This document shows, piece after piece, positions 27,691 through 36,697 of a stretch of 64,000 nt of DNA (within the stretch, counting starts at the first letter, position 1; every line of letters starts with the position of its first letter). Under the pieces are notes generated by a model, which saw only the letters and a list, made by a program, of their open reading frames with translations, was not told the DNA's origin and searched no databases. Made by a program: the position numbers and the translations under genes. Origin of the DNA: Bacteroidota bacterium (lineage in GTDB: Bacteria; Bacteroidota; Bacteroidia; Chitinophagales; Chitinophagaceae); NCBI GenBank assembly GCA_016712665.1, contig JADJQP010000001.1, forward strand, positions 682,001-746,000. The letters run 5' to 3'.

Positions 27691-30129
27691 TCAGTTTAAA
27701 TAGTTAATGTTTTTGCTTTCCAATTGTTCTCTTCCGTCACTTGCAGTGTTGTCGGGATTATACCAATTTATTCCCTTTTCATTTTTCAAATTGTCTTTTG
27801 CTTTTTGAACTTGCTCCGCAATTTGCATTTTACCTAACTGTTTTGCTGCACGAATTAACCTCGAGAAATCATTTTTGCTAAGTTGGTTTTCTTCAAATTC
27901 TTTATACCATTTCTCAAACGCTTTTTGAATAAGTTCCTCCGCCCTTTCTTTTTCTTTGTTCAATAAGTATTCACCATACGTCAACATCGCTGCATTGCAG
28001 CCCAAAGAAACGGATTCTTCCATTAGTCTTTTATACTCGTCCGTTTTACCTTGAACACTTTTAACTAATGCAAAATTGTAAGCGTTTGATGCCGTTGGAC
28101 TTTTTTGATAAGCAATCTCTGCCCAATTATCGGATAATTTTTTTCTTCCCGCCTCTGCATAATGGTAGCAGACAAAAGCTTCATAGCGTCTATTCGGGTC
28201 TAACTGCTGAATGTTCTCAAATGTCTCGGCTGCTTTTAAATGTCTTTCTGTCTTTACATAGAATTGTGAAAGTGCCTTAAGTTTGTCAAGTGGTGGTTTC
28301 CCCCCGTTTTCTTTGGTCGCTTTGTAAAGTAGTTTCAAAAGTTGTTTCTCTGCGATATCCTCTGTTGAAAGTGCAGAATTTGCAAATGGGTTTAATGGTT
28401 CGGTTGATATTTCAAGGTTTTGAATAAATGCCCTGAATGTAATTAGCTTGTCATGTGAGATGCTACACTTCAAAGTTATTTTATCAGTCGTGTTAAAACC
28501 ATTTTCGTTTTTCAGTTTTAAGATTGTCAGTATTTTTTCCTTTGTAGACACGCAAATAGGAATTTCAATTTCCTTTTGGTCGTTTCGTTGTGGCCTTAAA
28601 TCTTCAATCAAAATTTCTTTACATGGTATTTCAGTTCCTTCGTAAACAACGGTTTTCTTCACCTCATTTTGAAGGATGATAAAAATTGGTTCGCTGACAA
28701 TTGGTTTGATAATATCTACACCTAAACCGTTTGCCATAAAAGAATTTATCGCTGTTCCGTTTGATACATGGCTTTGTAAATCTTGCGGTATTTCCATATC
28801 ACTGTTATTAAAGTGTCGGTATAAAGCAGTTTGGATATATGGATTATATGAACTACCTCCGATTAGTAGAACTAAATCAATATCACCTTTATCAATGTTG
28901 GCTTTAAGTAAGGCGGAATTTATTACAGTGAAGATGCTCTTCAAACTTTCTACATCATCTTGAAAATTGAAAGCTAATGCCTCATTGGTGAATTTTTTCA
29001 TAATGTTTGTAAACTCTTGCGGACTAATTGAAGGATTTTCAAATCGCATTACTTGTTTTGGTAAAATGAAATCTATTGTTTGAAGAAAATTTATTCTCTC
29101 TGTTGTATTAATAAGGTTGGGCAATTCTTGCCCAACCTTATTTGATGCAACTGCTTTGCAAACCTTAATTTTTAGTTGCTCTGCAACTGCTTGAAGTTTT
29201 GGAAGTAATATTTTTTTGTAGTTGTTTTCTCTAATTTCTTCAACAGAAATGTTGTTTTGCTTTGCCAGTTGCGGTAAAAGAATTTCTCTGACAATTGCTC
29301 TATCAATATCATCACCTCCAAGTTGTTCAAATTGTGAAATCGCGATGTTCTTTGAATAAAGTTTTCCTCCATTTCTTCCGATCTCAATTATTGAAATGTC
29401 ACATGTACCTGCTCCAAAATCAAAAACCAAAATATGGAGTGGGCTGTCAACTGGAATGTTGTAGTTGTGAAAGCCATTGTTGTTGGCTTGCACCAAGTAA
29501 CTTAAAAATGCTGCGTTGGGTTCGTCAATGAATAAAGTTTCGTTTATCGGAATGTTTGCAAACTCCAATGCTCTTTTCAAATCTGCTCTTTGATTTGCTT
29601 CAAAAGATGCAGGGATACTTACAGAATAAAAAAGTTGTCTCGGCAAATTTTGTTCTTGAATGTAATTGTCAATTTCTGTTTTCAACTTCTTGAAAAAAAG
29701 TTTTGTTGCATCTAATGTGTTTTCAATTTTGCCAAGTGGGTTTCCTTCTCTTAATTCTGTTCTTGTAAATTCAGGTCCATTATCCTTTCCTAAATTCATC
29801 TTGAATGAGAACCAAATATTTTGCTCAGGTTGCAATTTGCTTTTCAGCATTTTTGCTCCTTGTCCAACATACAATTGACTATTTTGATAAGCGATACAGG
29901 TTGGAACAAGATGATGTGTAAGAGTATTGCCGTCAAAGTTCAATTGTCGGATTGGAATGGCATTGGTTTTAATTGGTGCATTGTTGTCACCAACAATTGC
30001 ATAGCTTACAACTGTCGTGGAAGTGCCAAAATCAATCCCTATAAAAGTGCTGCCTTCCATTTTATTTTCAATTACAGCTCTGTCGTTGACTTCTGGTAAT
30101 AGCTGCTGTATGGAAAGTTCATTTGGCAT
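27691..30129 (-). CDS. Hsp70-family ATPase with C-terminal TPR-like repeats
   Basis: About 812 aa from ATG 30129 (a TTG 48 bp upstream is less likely). The ATPase domain shows FIGIDFGTSTTVVSYA, SIPASFEANQRADLKRAL, FIDEPNAAFLSYL, VFDFGAGTCDIS and LIGGSSYNPYIQ, all DnaK signatures. A short substrate-binding-like region follows. The last 230 residues look like TPR/Sel1-type helical repeats (LKAAETFENIQQLDPN, AYNFALVKSVQGKTDEYKRL) in place of the normal lid. No DnaJ or GrpE nearby. Operon head with the UvrD-like helicase and an unknown protein, a combination not typical of housekeeping chaperones. Confidence 0.88.
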   Translation of the reverse strand: MPNELSIQQLLPEVNDRAVIENKMEGSTFIGIDFGTSTTVVSYAIVGDNNAPIKTNAIPIRQLNFDGNTLTHHLVPTCIAYQNSQLYVGQGAKMLKSKLQPEQNIWFSFKMNLGKDNGPEFTRTELREGNPLGKIENTLDATKLFFKKLKTEIDNYIQEQNLPRQLFYSVSIPASFEANQRADLKRALEFANIPINETLFIDEPNAAFLSYLVQANNNGFHNYNIPVDSPLHILVFDFGAGTCDISIIEIGRNGGKLYSKNIAISQFEQLGGDDIDRAIVREILLPQLAKQNNISVEEIRENNYKKILLPKLQAVAEQLKIKVCKAVASNKVGQELPNLINTTERINFLQTIDFILPKQVMRFENPSISPQEFTNIMKKFTNEALAFNFQDDVESLKSIFTVINSALLKANIDKGDIDLVLLIGGSSYNPYIQTALYRHFNNSDMEIPQDLQSHVSNGTAINSFMANGLGVDIIKPIVSEPIFIILQNEVKKTVVYEGTEIPCKEILIEDLRPQRNDQKEIEIPICVSTKEKILTILKLKNENGFNTTDKITLKCSISHDKLITFRAFIQNLEISTEPLNPFANSALSTEDIAEKQLLKLLYKATKENGGKPPLDKLKALSQFYVKTERHLKAAETFENIQQLDPNRRYEAFVCYHYAEAGRKKLSDNWAEIAYQKSPTASNAYNFALVKSVQGKTDEYKRLMEESVSLGCNAAMLTYGEYLLNKEKERAEELIQKAFEKWYKEFEENQLSKNDFSRLIRAAKQLGKMQIAEQVQKAKDNLKNEKGINWYNPDNTASDGREQLESKNINYLN

Positions 30130-30380
30130 CAGGTGAAAAATATTGATTATACTCAATACAAACTTCCATTTATCCAATACGTATATAGTAGATAACCGAA
30201 GGTTCGATTAGTTTTTGTCTACAAATATAATAATTATTTCCCCTTAATCCAATCGTATCATTCCTACCCATCATTCCTCCCACTTATAAATTATAGGTTC
30301 CATTTTTTGTTTTATCCCGCGGTTTGTGCCCTCACAAACCTTCTTTCTTTAATTCATGTGTGAAAATTTCATTCAACAAA

Positions 30381-30492
30381 CTTAAAAATTAAACCGCAAT
30401 AAATTACCAGTAATGCAGGCGCGGGTTACAAACCTGCACCAACCAAACTGCTTATAATAAAGCCGCACAAGCTGGTGGGACTGGAATCGGTA
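30381..30492. repeat. Intergenic repeat R, longest copy
   Basis: Contains TTAAACCGCAATAAATTACC, GCGGGTTACAAACC and a CTGCTTATAATAAAGCC segment. The first half matches 21032-21086 and the second half 22848-22907. It lies in the 590-bp gap upstream of the Hsp70 operon (30130-30721), which otherwise holds only the hairpins listed below. Confidence 0.5.
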
Positions 30493-30632
30493 ATATCAAT
30501 CGACTTGCATTAAAGCGCCTCGCTTATCGTAAGCTTTTGCATTGCGTAGCAAACATAATCCGGGTGTGCAATTGCAAGAAACGACAGGTGGAGCCACAAA
30601 CAAAAAACTCTACGGCCGCTAGCCTTTTTTTG

Positions 30633-30658
30633 CTCCTTTTTTTCGCGAAAAAAAGGAG
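30633..30658. terminator. Perfect palindrome CTCC-T7-CGCG-A7-GGAG
   Basis: An exact 26-bp palindrome, hairpin-forming on both strands, preceded by a run of Ts on the plus strand. It could be a bidirectional terminator between the Hsp70 operon and the small genes to the right. Confidence 0.45.
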
Positions 30659-30666
30659 ATTTTTAT

Positions 30667-30691
30667 AAAAAAAGAGCGTATAAATACGCTC
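30667..30691 (-). terminator. Intrinsic terminator of the 76-aa gene
   Basis: On the minus strand GAGCGTA, loop TTTA, TACGCTC is followed by seven Ts (30673-30667), 30 bp after the stop at 30722. Confidence 0.8.
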
Positions 30692-30721
30692 TCAAGTAGT
30701 GGATATATTGCTATAGTCTTT

Positions 30722-30952
30722 CTAAATTTCGTCTTCTATCGGTGGGAGGGGTGGGGAGCTGTGTAAAATTTTGTCCGCTATTTCAGCCGCTAATGAGGAA
30801 ATGGGCTTCATGCCCATTTTTACAAAGTGGCTGTAAAATCTGTCAAACAAATTTCCGTTGTAGTACTGTGAACATGAAAGGTTGGTGAGTTGGTTTATAG
30901 TTTCGGTCTGAACTATCGTTTTATAATTTGGGCTCTTATGAGTGTAAAGCAT
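30722..30952 (-). CDS. Small hypothetical protein
   Basis: 76 aa from ATG 30952 (the frame is open to a GTG that lies inside the preceding terminator, so that start is rejected). Contains TINQLTNLSCSQYYNGNLFD and a proline/acid-rich end. It is flanked by terminators on both sides, so it is its own transcription unit. Unrecognised. Confidence 0.45.
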   Translation of the reverse strand: MLYTHKSPNYKTIVQTETINQLTNLSCSQYYNGNLFDRFYSHFVKMGMKPISSLAAEIADKILHSSPPLPPIEDEI

Positions 30953-30970
30953 GGGAATAATTTTTGAGGT

Positions 30971-31005
30971 AAAAAAAAAGCGCACCCAAAAAATTTTGGG
31001 TGCGC
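30971..31005 (-). terminator. Intrinsic terminator of the DUF932 operon
   Basis: GCGCACCC and GGGTGCGC (30980-31005) form an 8-bp or longer GC-rich stem, followed on the minus strand by nine Ts (30979-30971). It lies 10 bp after the stop at 31015. Confidence 0.85.
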
Positions 31006-31014
31006 TGTGAATGC

Positions 31015-31422
31015 TTAAAGTGTCAGCATCATTTCAGTTTCGTCTATAACCGTTTGAATAGAAGATTTCAGTAATGCCAGGACATCTGCAATTACTGTTG
31101 TATTGCTTGATTCAAACTTATTTCCGAAACTGTCAGTTAAAAGCAATTTATCCGCTGTCTTATCTGAAGATAATTTGAAGCCGTTTAAATTGTCTTGTAT
31201 CTCAATCAGCTTTGCGCGCTTGTCAGCAATCAAATTGAGTTCCCGAATACGTTTTAAAGTCAGATTCAAACTTTTTTCCGGTGCGTGTACGGGAATGCCG
31301 TTTTGCGTTTTTTCTTGTTGCACTTCCTTTTTTACTTCGGTGCTGTTGGCTGTGGGAGTATGTGTTTTCACTCCGTTGGTCGGTGCCTGTGGTAAGGGCT
31401 TTTTTGCTTCGGCTGTTGCCAT
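31015..31422 (-). CDS. Hypothetical protein downstream of DUF932
   Basis: 135 aa. The first 45 residues are low-complexity (Lys/Pro/Thr/Val-rich, disordered). The rest (LNLTLKRIRELNLIADKRAKL, then DKLLLTDSFGNKFESSN and ETEMMLTL) is a helical and beta module seen with DUF932 proteins in Bacteroidetes plasmids and islands, as far as I can recall. It lies 57 bp after the DUF932 gene, and the two share a terminator. Confidence 0.65.
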   Translation of the reverse strand: MATAEAKKPLPQAPTNGVKTHTPTANSTEVKKEVQQEKTQNGIPVHAPEKSLNLTLKRIRELNLIADKRAKLIEIQDNLNGFKLSSDKTADKLLLTDSFGNKFESSNTTVIADVLALLKSSIQTVIDETEMMLTL

Positions 31423-31479
31423 AATTTAATTTACTAGTTTTTATAGAGGTACTGCACCTCGGTTGGGTTAAAAAAAAGC

Positions 31480-32319
31480 TTACGAAAGTGTCATTACACT
31501 TTCTAAAATGCGGCTATCAAATTGACGTTGATTTTCAAAGGTCTTCTTCATTTCCTTGTGTAGTACCTCATTAAAAGCATTGTACCCAATCCATAAATTC
31601 GGGTCATAGTTTAAAATCAAACTTTCATTTGTGATGGTATCAATCACCATCTGCGCCAATTTGCTAGGCTCGGGGTTTTTGTCGGATTTCTCAAACTTGA
31701 AAATATTTGTATCGTTGCAAACCACCTGCACAAATCTGCTAAGGTCTTGTATTGGGGTTTCTGCCAAAACATCAAATTTGCGTTTGATGTCGTAATACTC
31801 ATTTTTCATAAACATTTGCACCATTTCATTAATGCGGGGTATTACGATACTTTCAATATTACCTCTGTGCTTTAACTTAAATCCTACTTTGCTTTCTGCT
31901 ACGTGCAAACCGTTTGAGCATACTTTTCTAAAAAATCCAAATCTTCCGCTTGGCGCTGTGCTTCCATCATAACCGTTTGTAAATCTCAGCATGGGCAAAA
32001 TTTCGTCCGCTCCTGTTTTTACGTTCACTACAAAATTTTCATCCTGTAAAATGTAGTCTACGGCAAAACTGCGGTTTCCTCTGTTAATGCTTTGAGTCAC
32101 ATAATTAATATCAGATTCAATCAATGCTCTTTCCACTTCAAGGAAAAAATTTTCATTGGTTAAATGTGCGTACTTGTTAGAAACTACATTTACAATCTGA
32201 CCTTCTGAAATGATGGCGTTTTCTAGTCCTTTGCGGGTTGGGATTCCTGTTAGGCTTTCGAGTTTGACAACTTCATTTTTTACAAAAATGTTGTCTGTTT
32301 TTAATCTGTCTAAATACAT
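31480..32319 (-). CDS. DUF932-family plasmid-type protein
   Basis: 279 aa. Typical DUF932 features are an N-terminal domain with a basic segment, MLRFTNGYDGSTAPSGRFGFFRKVCSNGLHV (about 128-158, the conserved N-S-Y/N-D-G-S to C-x-N-G-L block), and a helical C-terminus. The family is found on plasmids and integrative elements and its biochemical role is not established. A 31-bp spacer upstream is followed by a hairpin-rich, non-coding region. Confidence 0.8.
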   Translation of the reverse strand: MYLDRLKTDNIFVKNEVVKLESLTGIPTRKGLENAIISEGQIVNVVSNKYAHLTNENFFLEVERALIESDINYVTQSINRGNRSFAVDYILQDENFVVNVKTGADEILPMLRFTNGYDGSTAPSGRFGFFRKVCSNGLHVAESKVGFKLKHRGNIESIVIPRINEMVQMFMKNEYYDIKRKFDVLAETPIQDLSRFVQVVCNDTNIFKFEKSDKNPEPSKLAQMVIDTITNESLILNYDPNLWIGYNAFNEVLHKEMKKTFENQRQFDSRILESVMTLS

Positions 32320-32487
32320 AAAAAATTTACTAGAGTTTATACAGGTTAGTGCTCCTGTTTTGGTTTATTAATACTTAAATATACGATAAAGTTTTGACTT
32401 TTCAAAACCTTTTTCACACAAATTTCATAACTTTTTTGTTAATTTTTTCCGCTGCAAGTACCTAAAATCAACACTTTCAACTATTTA

Positions 32488-32698
32488 CACAGAATGATTT
32501 TTTACAAAAATCGTTCTGTGTTGCTGAATGCCGACGCCCACGCCATGCGCTCGGGGAGTGCGCACGTTAAAGGCATAGGATATATGAGGGCGCGCCCTTA
32601 TGAAGCACTCGTTGGAGTTTCTCCTACGAGTACCAATTACAATGTATGCATGTCTATCATGCCTCATGATAGTCTTGCGTACATCAGCCATGTAATTG
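32488..32698. repeat. Hairpin cluster upstream of the DUF932 gene (oriT/ssDNA-origin-like)
   Basis: Four strong hairpins lie within 185 bp. They are CACAGAATGATTTTT with its complement (32488-32520), AGGGCGCGCCCT (32587-32598), ACTCGTTGGAG with CTCCTACGAGT (32607-32631), and CTATCATG-CCT-CATGATAG (32654-32672). The last is enclosed by CAATTACA (32634) and TGTAATTG (32691). It is GC-richer than its surroundings. No gene is evident in 32320-32940. The purine-rich stretch 32755-32860 has GAATGAATGA repeats. Confidence 0.55.
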
Positions 32699-32892
32699 TG
32701 CGTATGCCTTTAGGCTAGCAGTATTACATGGCGTGTATTAGGCGGCTTGTTTGAATCGAAATGAATGAAGCGAAGTGAGCCAAGTGCTGGAGTGCAGAGT
32801 AACGGAGCGAAGGCGTGGCGTAACGAAGGCTGAATGAATGAGATTGATACAAGCCCAGTGCGTAGGAAAATGCCATTTACAAAATATTCAAG

Positions 32893-32922
32893 AAAAAAAA
32901 TGACACACTTTGTGTGTCATTC
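32893..32922 (-). terminator. Intrinsic terminator of the RadC-like gene
   Basis: On the minus strand AATGACACAC / GTGTGTCATT form a 10-bp stem followed by eight Ts, 19 bp after the stop at 32941. Confidence 0.85.
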
Positions 32923-32940
32923 CTAAAGCAGCTTGTTGCT

Positions 32941-33384
32941 CTACATCATGCACTCATCTCTAAAGCTAAAATAAGACTCAGCAGTTAGAATGATGTGATC
33001 AGCTACATTGATATCAAGTAGTTTTAATCCATTGGTGATACGCTCTGTTAAGGATTTATCTTGTGCGCTCGGATTTAAGTTACCTGAAGGGTGGTTGTGT
33101 GCCAGGATAATGTTAACTGCTAAACTCTCCAATGCTATTTTAGCAACCATTCTGGTGTCAACTACAGTGCCGGCTATACCGCCTTGACTAATCTTTGCAA
33201 AGCCAATGGTATAGTTACCTTGGTTGAGAAGTAGTATAAAGAAGCTTTCATAAATTTCGATATCATCTGAATAGAATTGCTTAATGAATTCGTAAGCCTC
33301 GAGAGAAGACCTAATGCGTTGTTTTGGAAATTCTGAATGTTCCTTCTTCAGGCTGAATAATGGGATGTTCGGTGTGTTTGTCAT
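32941..33384 (-). CDS. RadC-like JAB-domain protein
   Basis: 147 aa, only the C-terminal JAMM/MPN+ domain of RadC without the helix-hairpin-helix part. The metal-binding motif HNHPSGNLNPSAQD is intact and preceded by VVDTRMVAKIALESLA. Short RadC-like proteins are very common on mobile elements. Function is still debated, with DNA-related deubiquitinase-like hydrolysis suggested. It lies 53 bp downstream of a 45-bp motif shared with three copies of the 69-aa gene. Confidence 0.92.
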   Translation of the reverse strand: MTNTPNIPLFSLKKEHSEFPKQRIRSSLEAYEFIKQFYSDDIEIYESFFILLLNQGNYTIGFAKISQGGIAGTVVDTRMVAKIALESLAVNIILAHNHPSGNLNPSAQDKSLTERITNGLKLLDINVADHIILTAESYFSFRDECMM

Positions 33385-33436
33385 GAGCTATTTTTTGTTT
33401 GCCTCGTGACCTGTTGCGAACAGATATAATTTCAAA

Positions 33437-33481
33437 GGAGGAATTGGAATAACATGCCTCATGTTTATGCCGAGAAAATCC
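33437..33481 (-). promoter_or_regulatory. Shared 45-bp upstream motif, copy 1 (RadC-like gene)
   Basis: Near-identical to 36964-37008, 45918-45962 and 56785-56829. All lie 53-57 bp upstream of a start codon on the minus strand. The centre is AACATG-AGG-CATGTT, a perfect dyad in this copy. Candidate operator or promoter-associated site. Confidence 0.6.
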
Positions 33482-33564
33482 TTTTAAATTCTATCCGCAA
33501 CGGAATTTTGCAAACGAAAAAAATATATGACGAAGCGCATCGTCAAGGCTGTGTTAGCGGAAGT

Positions 33565-34278
33565 TCATTTTTCCAAAATATCTTTAAAGATGCTTCTATG
33601 TTCTTCTAAATATTGAATATTTTCTTTGTAAATTTTGAATATTTTGTCTGTTTTTTTTATACCTAACTGCAAGTATTCCCTTTCAGTCAGTCTGCTCGAG
33701 GTGATAATGTTTCCCGAGTTATCGAAAGAAATATATCCTTTGTCAAAAAGTTTATCGTAAGTCGGCAAAAGCAATAGTCCGTTGTATTTATCTAATCGTT
33801 GATAATTTGAAGAATTTCTCCAAGGTAATATGTGTGAAGCAACTAAAAACTCTCTTATGCTGAATTGGGTTACAGAACATTTTCCCCAAAGAGCTACTAA
33901 ATTTCGTCGATACTTTCCTTGTCCTATTCTTGCTTTCCTTAACTCCCTTTTTTCTGTTTCTGAAAGTTGGTTTTGGTCAACATCCTCTAAATCTGATAAA
34001 AGAGATACAAAATCCATGTTTAAAAACTCCCTATACTTCTTCAAGGCAGAACCAAAATCCGAATAAGCGGCTTTTGATTTGTACTTGCTTCTTTTGTTCT
34101 CGCTAGCCTTCAAAAAATCCAAAATAGTAGCGTTGTCACTTAACATTGAATCTATACTAAAGCCACTTTCTGCAATGAAGTTCAGCCAACTTATATAGTT
34201 AGACCTTGAAGCGTAACCTTTAGGTCCGTTCAATTCCATAAATATTCTGAAATCCTTCTCGTTTTCAATATGTCCCAT
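33565..34278 (-). CDS. HNH endonuclease
   Basis: 237 aa. The C-terminal half holds ASHILPWRNSSNYQRLDKYN, then GLLLLPTYDKLFDKGYISF, the H...N...H(D) pattern of restriction-type HNH_2 nucleases (IxPWxxS...NGLxLxxxxDxxFDxGxxxF). The N-terminal half is helical (SNYISWLNFIAESGF) and may bind DNA or a partner. A single-gene unit between repeat elements. A stand-alone modification-dependent or defence nuclease is likely, not proven. Confidence 0.85.
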   Translation of the reverse strand: MGHIENEKDFRIFMELNGPKGYASRSNYISWLNFIAESGFSIDSMLSDNATILDFLKASENKRSKYKSKAAYSDFGSALKKYREFLNMDFVSLLSDLEDVDQNQLSETEKRELRKARIGQGKYRRNLVALWGKCSVTQFSIREFLVASHILPWRNSSNYQRLDKYNGLLLLPTYDKLFDKGYISFDNSGNIITSSRLTEREYLQLGIKKTDKIFKIYKENIQYLEEHRSIFKDILEK

Positions 34279-34324
34279 GATTTTAGAAATCAGTTTTAAA
34301 GTTAAATGAGCAGTTCGGTTGAAT

Positions 34325-34475
34325 TGACGCTAATGTTTTGCAGCTATAAAAAGTTGGCGATTGCGAAGCACTACACCTTCAATCAAGCAGAAAATTTGAT
34401 AGAAGCACAAAGCTTGATTTAACCAATGAACCGCCAATTTCTTGTAGGTGCTGTCACCGCCTGGTGTACTTGTCA
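34325..34475. repeat. attC-like long inverted repeat (site E)
   Basis: GCAGCTATAAAAAGTTGGCG (34340-34359) pairs imperfectly with CGCCAATTTCTTGTAGGTG and following CTG (34432-34453). Ends are GACGCTAATGTTTT and CTGTCACCGCCTGG. Its 3' half resembles the end of site G (48459-48490) and the hairpin at 25008-25043. Confidence 0.5.
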
Positions 34476-34542
34476 TTCTGCATATCATCACTTTAATTTT
34501 ACCCCATCAGTTTTATTATACTTTCTATAAATCCTATTTAAT

Positions 34543-35715
34543 TTATTCGTTAATTATTACTTCGTCTAAAACTAAAGCATGTAAACATGTTTCATAAAAA
34601 AGAATGCAGAAATACTGGATTAAGTCACCCAAATTATTCCAAACCTCTGGTTCATTTTCGGCTGGTCTTATATTGTACTTTCCTATTATTCCTTTCTTCA
34701 TAGTGTAATAAAACTCATCCCTATCAATGACACAATTCTTTAACTCAGGACACATTAAATCATCATAGGCTAAAAATTGACTTTTTAAACTCATTATATC
34801 AGTATTACGGATAGAAAGTGCATTCAAAAATATAATTGCTTGTTTGTCAGAATCATTGCGTGTTTCGAAATCCCATTGGGGACGGAAATTATGACTATCA
34901 GGAACATAAAATACAAATTGATGGAAGCGATGTATTGGTTGGAATATCTCAGGATTAATACCTGCATAAAACATTTGAAGCGTATTACTGAAAATGTGAT
35001 TTGCTTTCAAGGCATCTTGACAGGCAAAATTTAGAATGGGATAACTAAAAAACGCTTTGTATAAAGGAGTTAGAGAATTATAGATTGTAGACAAGAGAAA
35101 TCTAGTACCATTGACATCCATAGTTGTTTGCATATAGAAATGTGCATACCCAGCTTCATAGGATCTACCAAGGTCATATCCTGTTTTATGTAAATAGTCT
35201 CCCATTATAAAAAAGATGTCCTCAAGAAGATTATGGCATATATTCAAATTGTAAGACTTGTTTGCATATTTCTCTTGAAGATCTTTATGAACATCCATTT
35301 TTAAAATAGTCGATAAATGTAATTTACCAATTTCAACTGTTCTAAGTTGTTTGTCGATTTCATTAGGATCTATGCCGGATAATTGGAATAATATTGAGTT
35401 GATGGTGTAGATCATTTTACTAAAGAAACCATCATCGAGATCACCGTAATCTGAAAAGTTTCCGGTTGATTGAGAATACGCATTAACTATTTTCAAATAC
35501 GTTTCTTTTTGTAAATCGGCAGTTGCAAGTTGTTGTCTGAGATCAACTGGGCTTTCATTGATACCTATGGAAATGGCTGCACCCATATAAAAGAGAAATC
35601 CTTTTTGAATTTCAGGTTTTAGGCCACAGTAATTCATATCTGCGTTAAGACGATTATACAAATAAGGGTCTGATGCTGGGGTCTTTTTGTCTTTTTTCCA
35701 ATTTAATATTTTCAT
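34543..35715 (-). CDS. Hypothetical protein
   Basis: About 390 aa from ATG 35715 (an upstream TTG is less likely). Mostly helical, with no signal peptide, and unrecognised. Segments such as EDIFFIMGDYLHKTGYDLGRS and DLIQYFCILFYETCLHALV suggest an all-alpha soluble protein. It is probably cotranscribed with the PLD-like gene 75 bp upstream, so it may be the partner of that nuclease-like protein. Confidence 0.65.
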   Translation of the reverse strand: MKILNWKKDKKTPASDPYLYNRLNADMNYCGLKPEIQKGFLFYMGAAISIGINESPVDLRQQLATADLQKETYLKIVNAYSQSTGNFSDYGDLDDGFFSKMIYTINSILFQLSGIDPNEIDKQLRTVEIGKLHLSTILKMDVHKDLQEKYANKSYNLNICHNLLEDIFFIMGDYLHKTGYDLGRSYEAGYAHFYMQTTMDVNGTRFLLSTIYNSLTPLYKAFFSYPILNFACQDALKANHIFSNTLQMFYAGINPEIFQPIHRFHQFVFYVPDSHNFRPQWDFETRNDSDKQAIIFLNALSIRNTDIMSLKSQFLAYDDLMCPELKNCVIDRDEFYYTMKKGIIGKYNIRPAENEPEVWNNLGDLIQYFCILFYETCLHALVLDEVIINE

Positions 35716-35790
35716 AATTCTCTTTACAAGCAACTTAATAGGAGTCGGATTCTTAACATATCATGTTTATCAACGGTACGTTCAATAATT

Positions 35791-36540
35791 CTAACCCAGT
35801 TCTTTTATAATAGTTTCAGGATAGGCAATGTAATCTCCATATTGACCCTTTTTTATTTCCGCTCCTTTACTTTTGCCAAGGGTCGTCAGAACCAATTCGC
35901 CATTTTTATTTTCAATCCATTTCATTTTTTCAATTTTGGAGTCAATGTCTTTTTTACTTATGCCAAGTTCTTTTGACAATGCGGATGAAGAGAAATATTT
36001 TCCATAATATTTTGTCTTTGGCAGTGTAACCGTTTCCTGTACTGGCGCAAGTGGTTTTGTCGGTGCAGTTTTTTCATTTTCTTTCCCTTTTGGTGCTTCT
36101 ATATAAGAAAAGTCAGTTGCATTATTCAAAATAGATTCAATGTCCTTCCATGCATCGTCGTACACTTGCCTGTCGGCTTCGTTTTCTCTCTCAATTAAAA
36201 TTCCCATTTCTCTATTATTCTGCTGAGAAAATTCGTATAAATTCATTGATGATATAATCATTTTTCTCTCGTTGAGGTAACATTTTGCATGGAGATTCTT
36301 TGAGAAATATAATCGAACATACTTTAAATTTTGTAAATAACTCATTTCTGGTGGGCTAAGCTCTTGCTTCCCAAAAATTATTCTTACTTCTGCTTTTTCT
36401 CGTTCTTTGTCATTAAGAAGCTCCCTGATATTATCGGATAGTTTAAGGTAAGGGCTTATAATATAAAGTCGTTCCCGAGCTTCTCTAATAAGTTCTTCCA
36501 CACCCGCTGTAATTCCCGATGTTCTTAAATATTTTGCCAT
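35791..36540 (-). CDS. Phospholipase-D-like nuclease domain protein
   Basis: 249 aa. Residues 1-130 form one PLD domain: IISPYLKLS, FSKNLHAKCYLNERKMIISSMNL (HxK with the downstream S/N; the usual D is replaced by N in LNERKM). One motif per chain implies dimerisation, as in Nuc. A low-complexity linker (KENEKTAPTKPLAPVQ) leads to a C-terminal winged-helix-like part (SSSALSKELGISKKDIDSKI) that could bind DNA. Confidence 0.8.
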   Translation of the reverse strand: MAKYLRTSGITAGVEELIREARERLYIISPYLKLSDNIRELLNDKEREKAEVRIIFGKQELSPPEMSYLQNLKYVRLYFSKNLHAKCYLNERKMIISSMNLYEFSQQNNREMGILIERENEADRQVYDDAWKDIESILNNATDFSYIEAPKGKENEKTAPTKPLAPVQETVTLPKTKYYGKYFSSSALSKELGISKKDIDSKIEKMKWIENKNGELVLTTLGKSKGAEIKKGQYGDYIAYPETIIKELG

Positions 36541-36650
36541 TGCAGTTAAATGTTTTCGTCAAAGATAAATTTTAAGGTTGACATTTTATACTACCAACGC
36601 CTGGTTGTATCAATTAAAGGGGGACAACGAGTATACTTGAAAAAAGGAAT

Positions 36651-36676
36651 AAAAAAAAGTCCGCCTCGGCGGACTT
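36651..36676 (-). terminator. Terminator of the 69-aa gene, copy 1
   Basis: AAGTCCGCC / GGCGGACTT stem followed on the minus strand by eight Ts. The same element recurs at 45607-45631 and, degraded, at 56468-56490, always about 20-30 bp after the 69-aa gene. Confidence 0.85.
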
Positions 36677-36697
36677 AATTAGTAGGGCTATTTAAGC

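Noticed and set aside
30953..30985. GTG start for the 76-aa gene
   Set aside because: The GTG lies inside the hairpin and T-tract that terminate the upstream DUF932 transcript. The ATG at 30952 is preferred.
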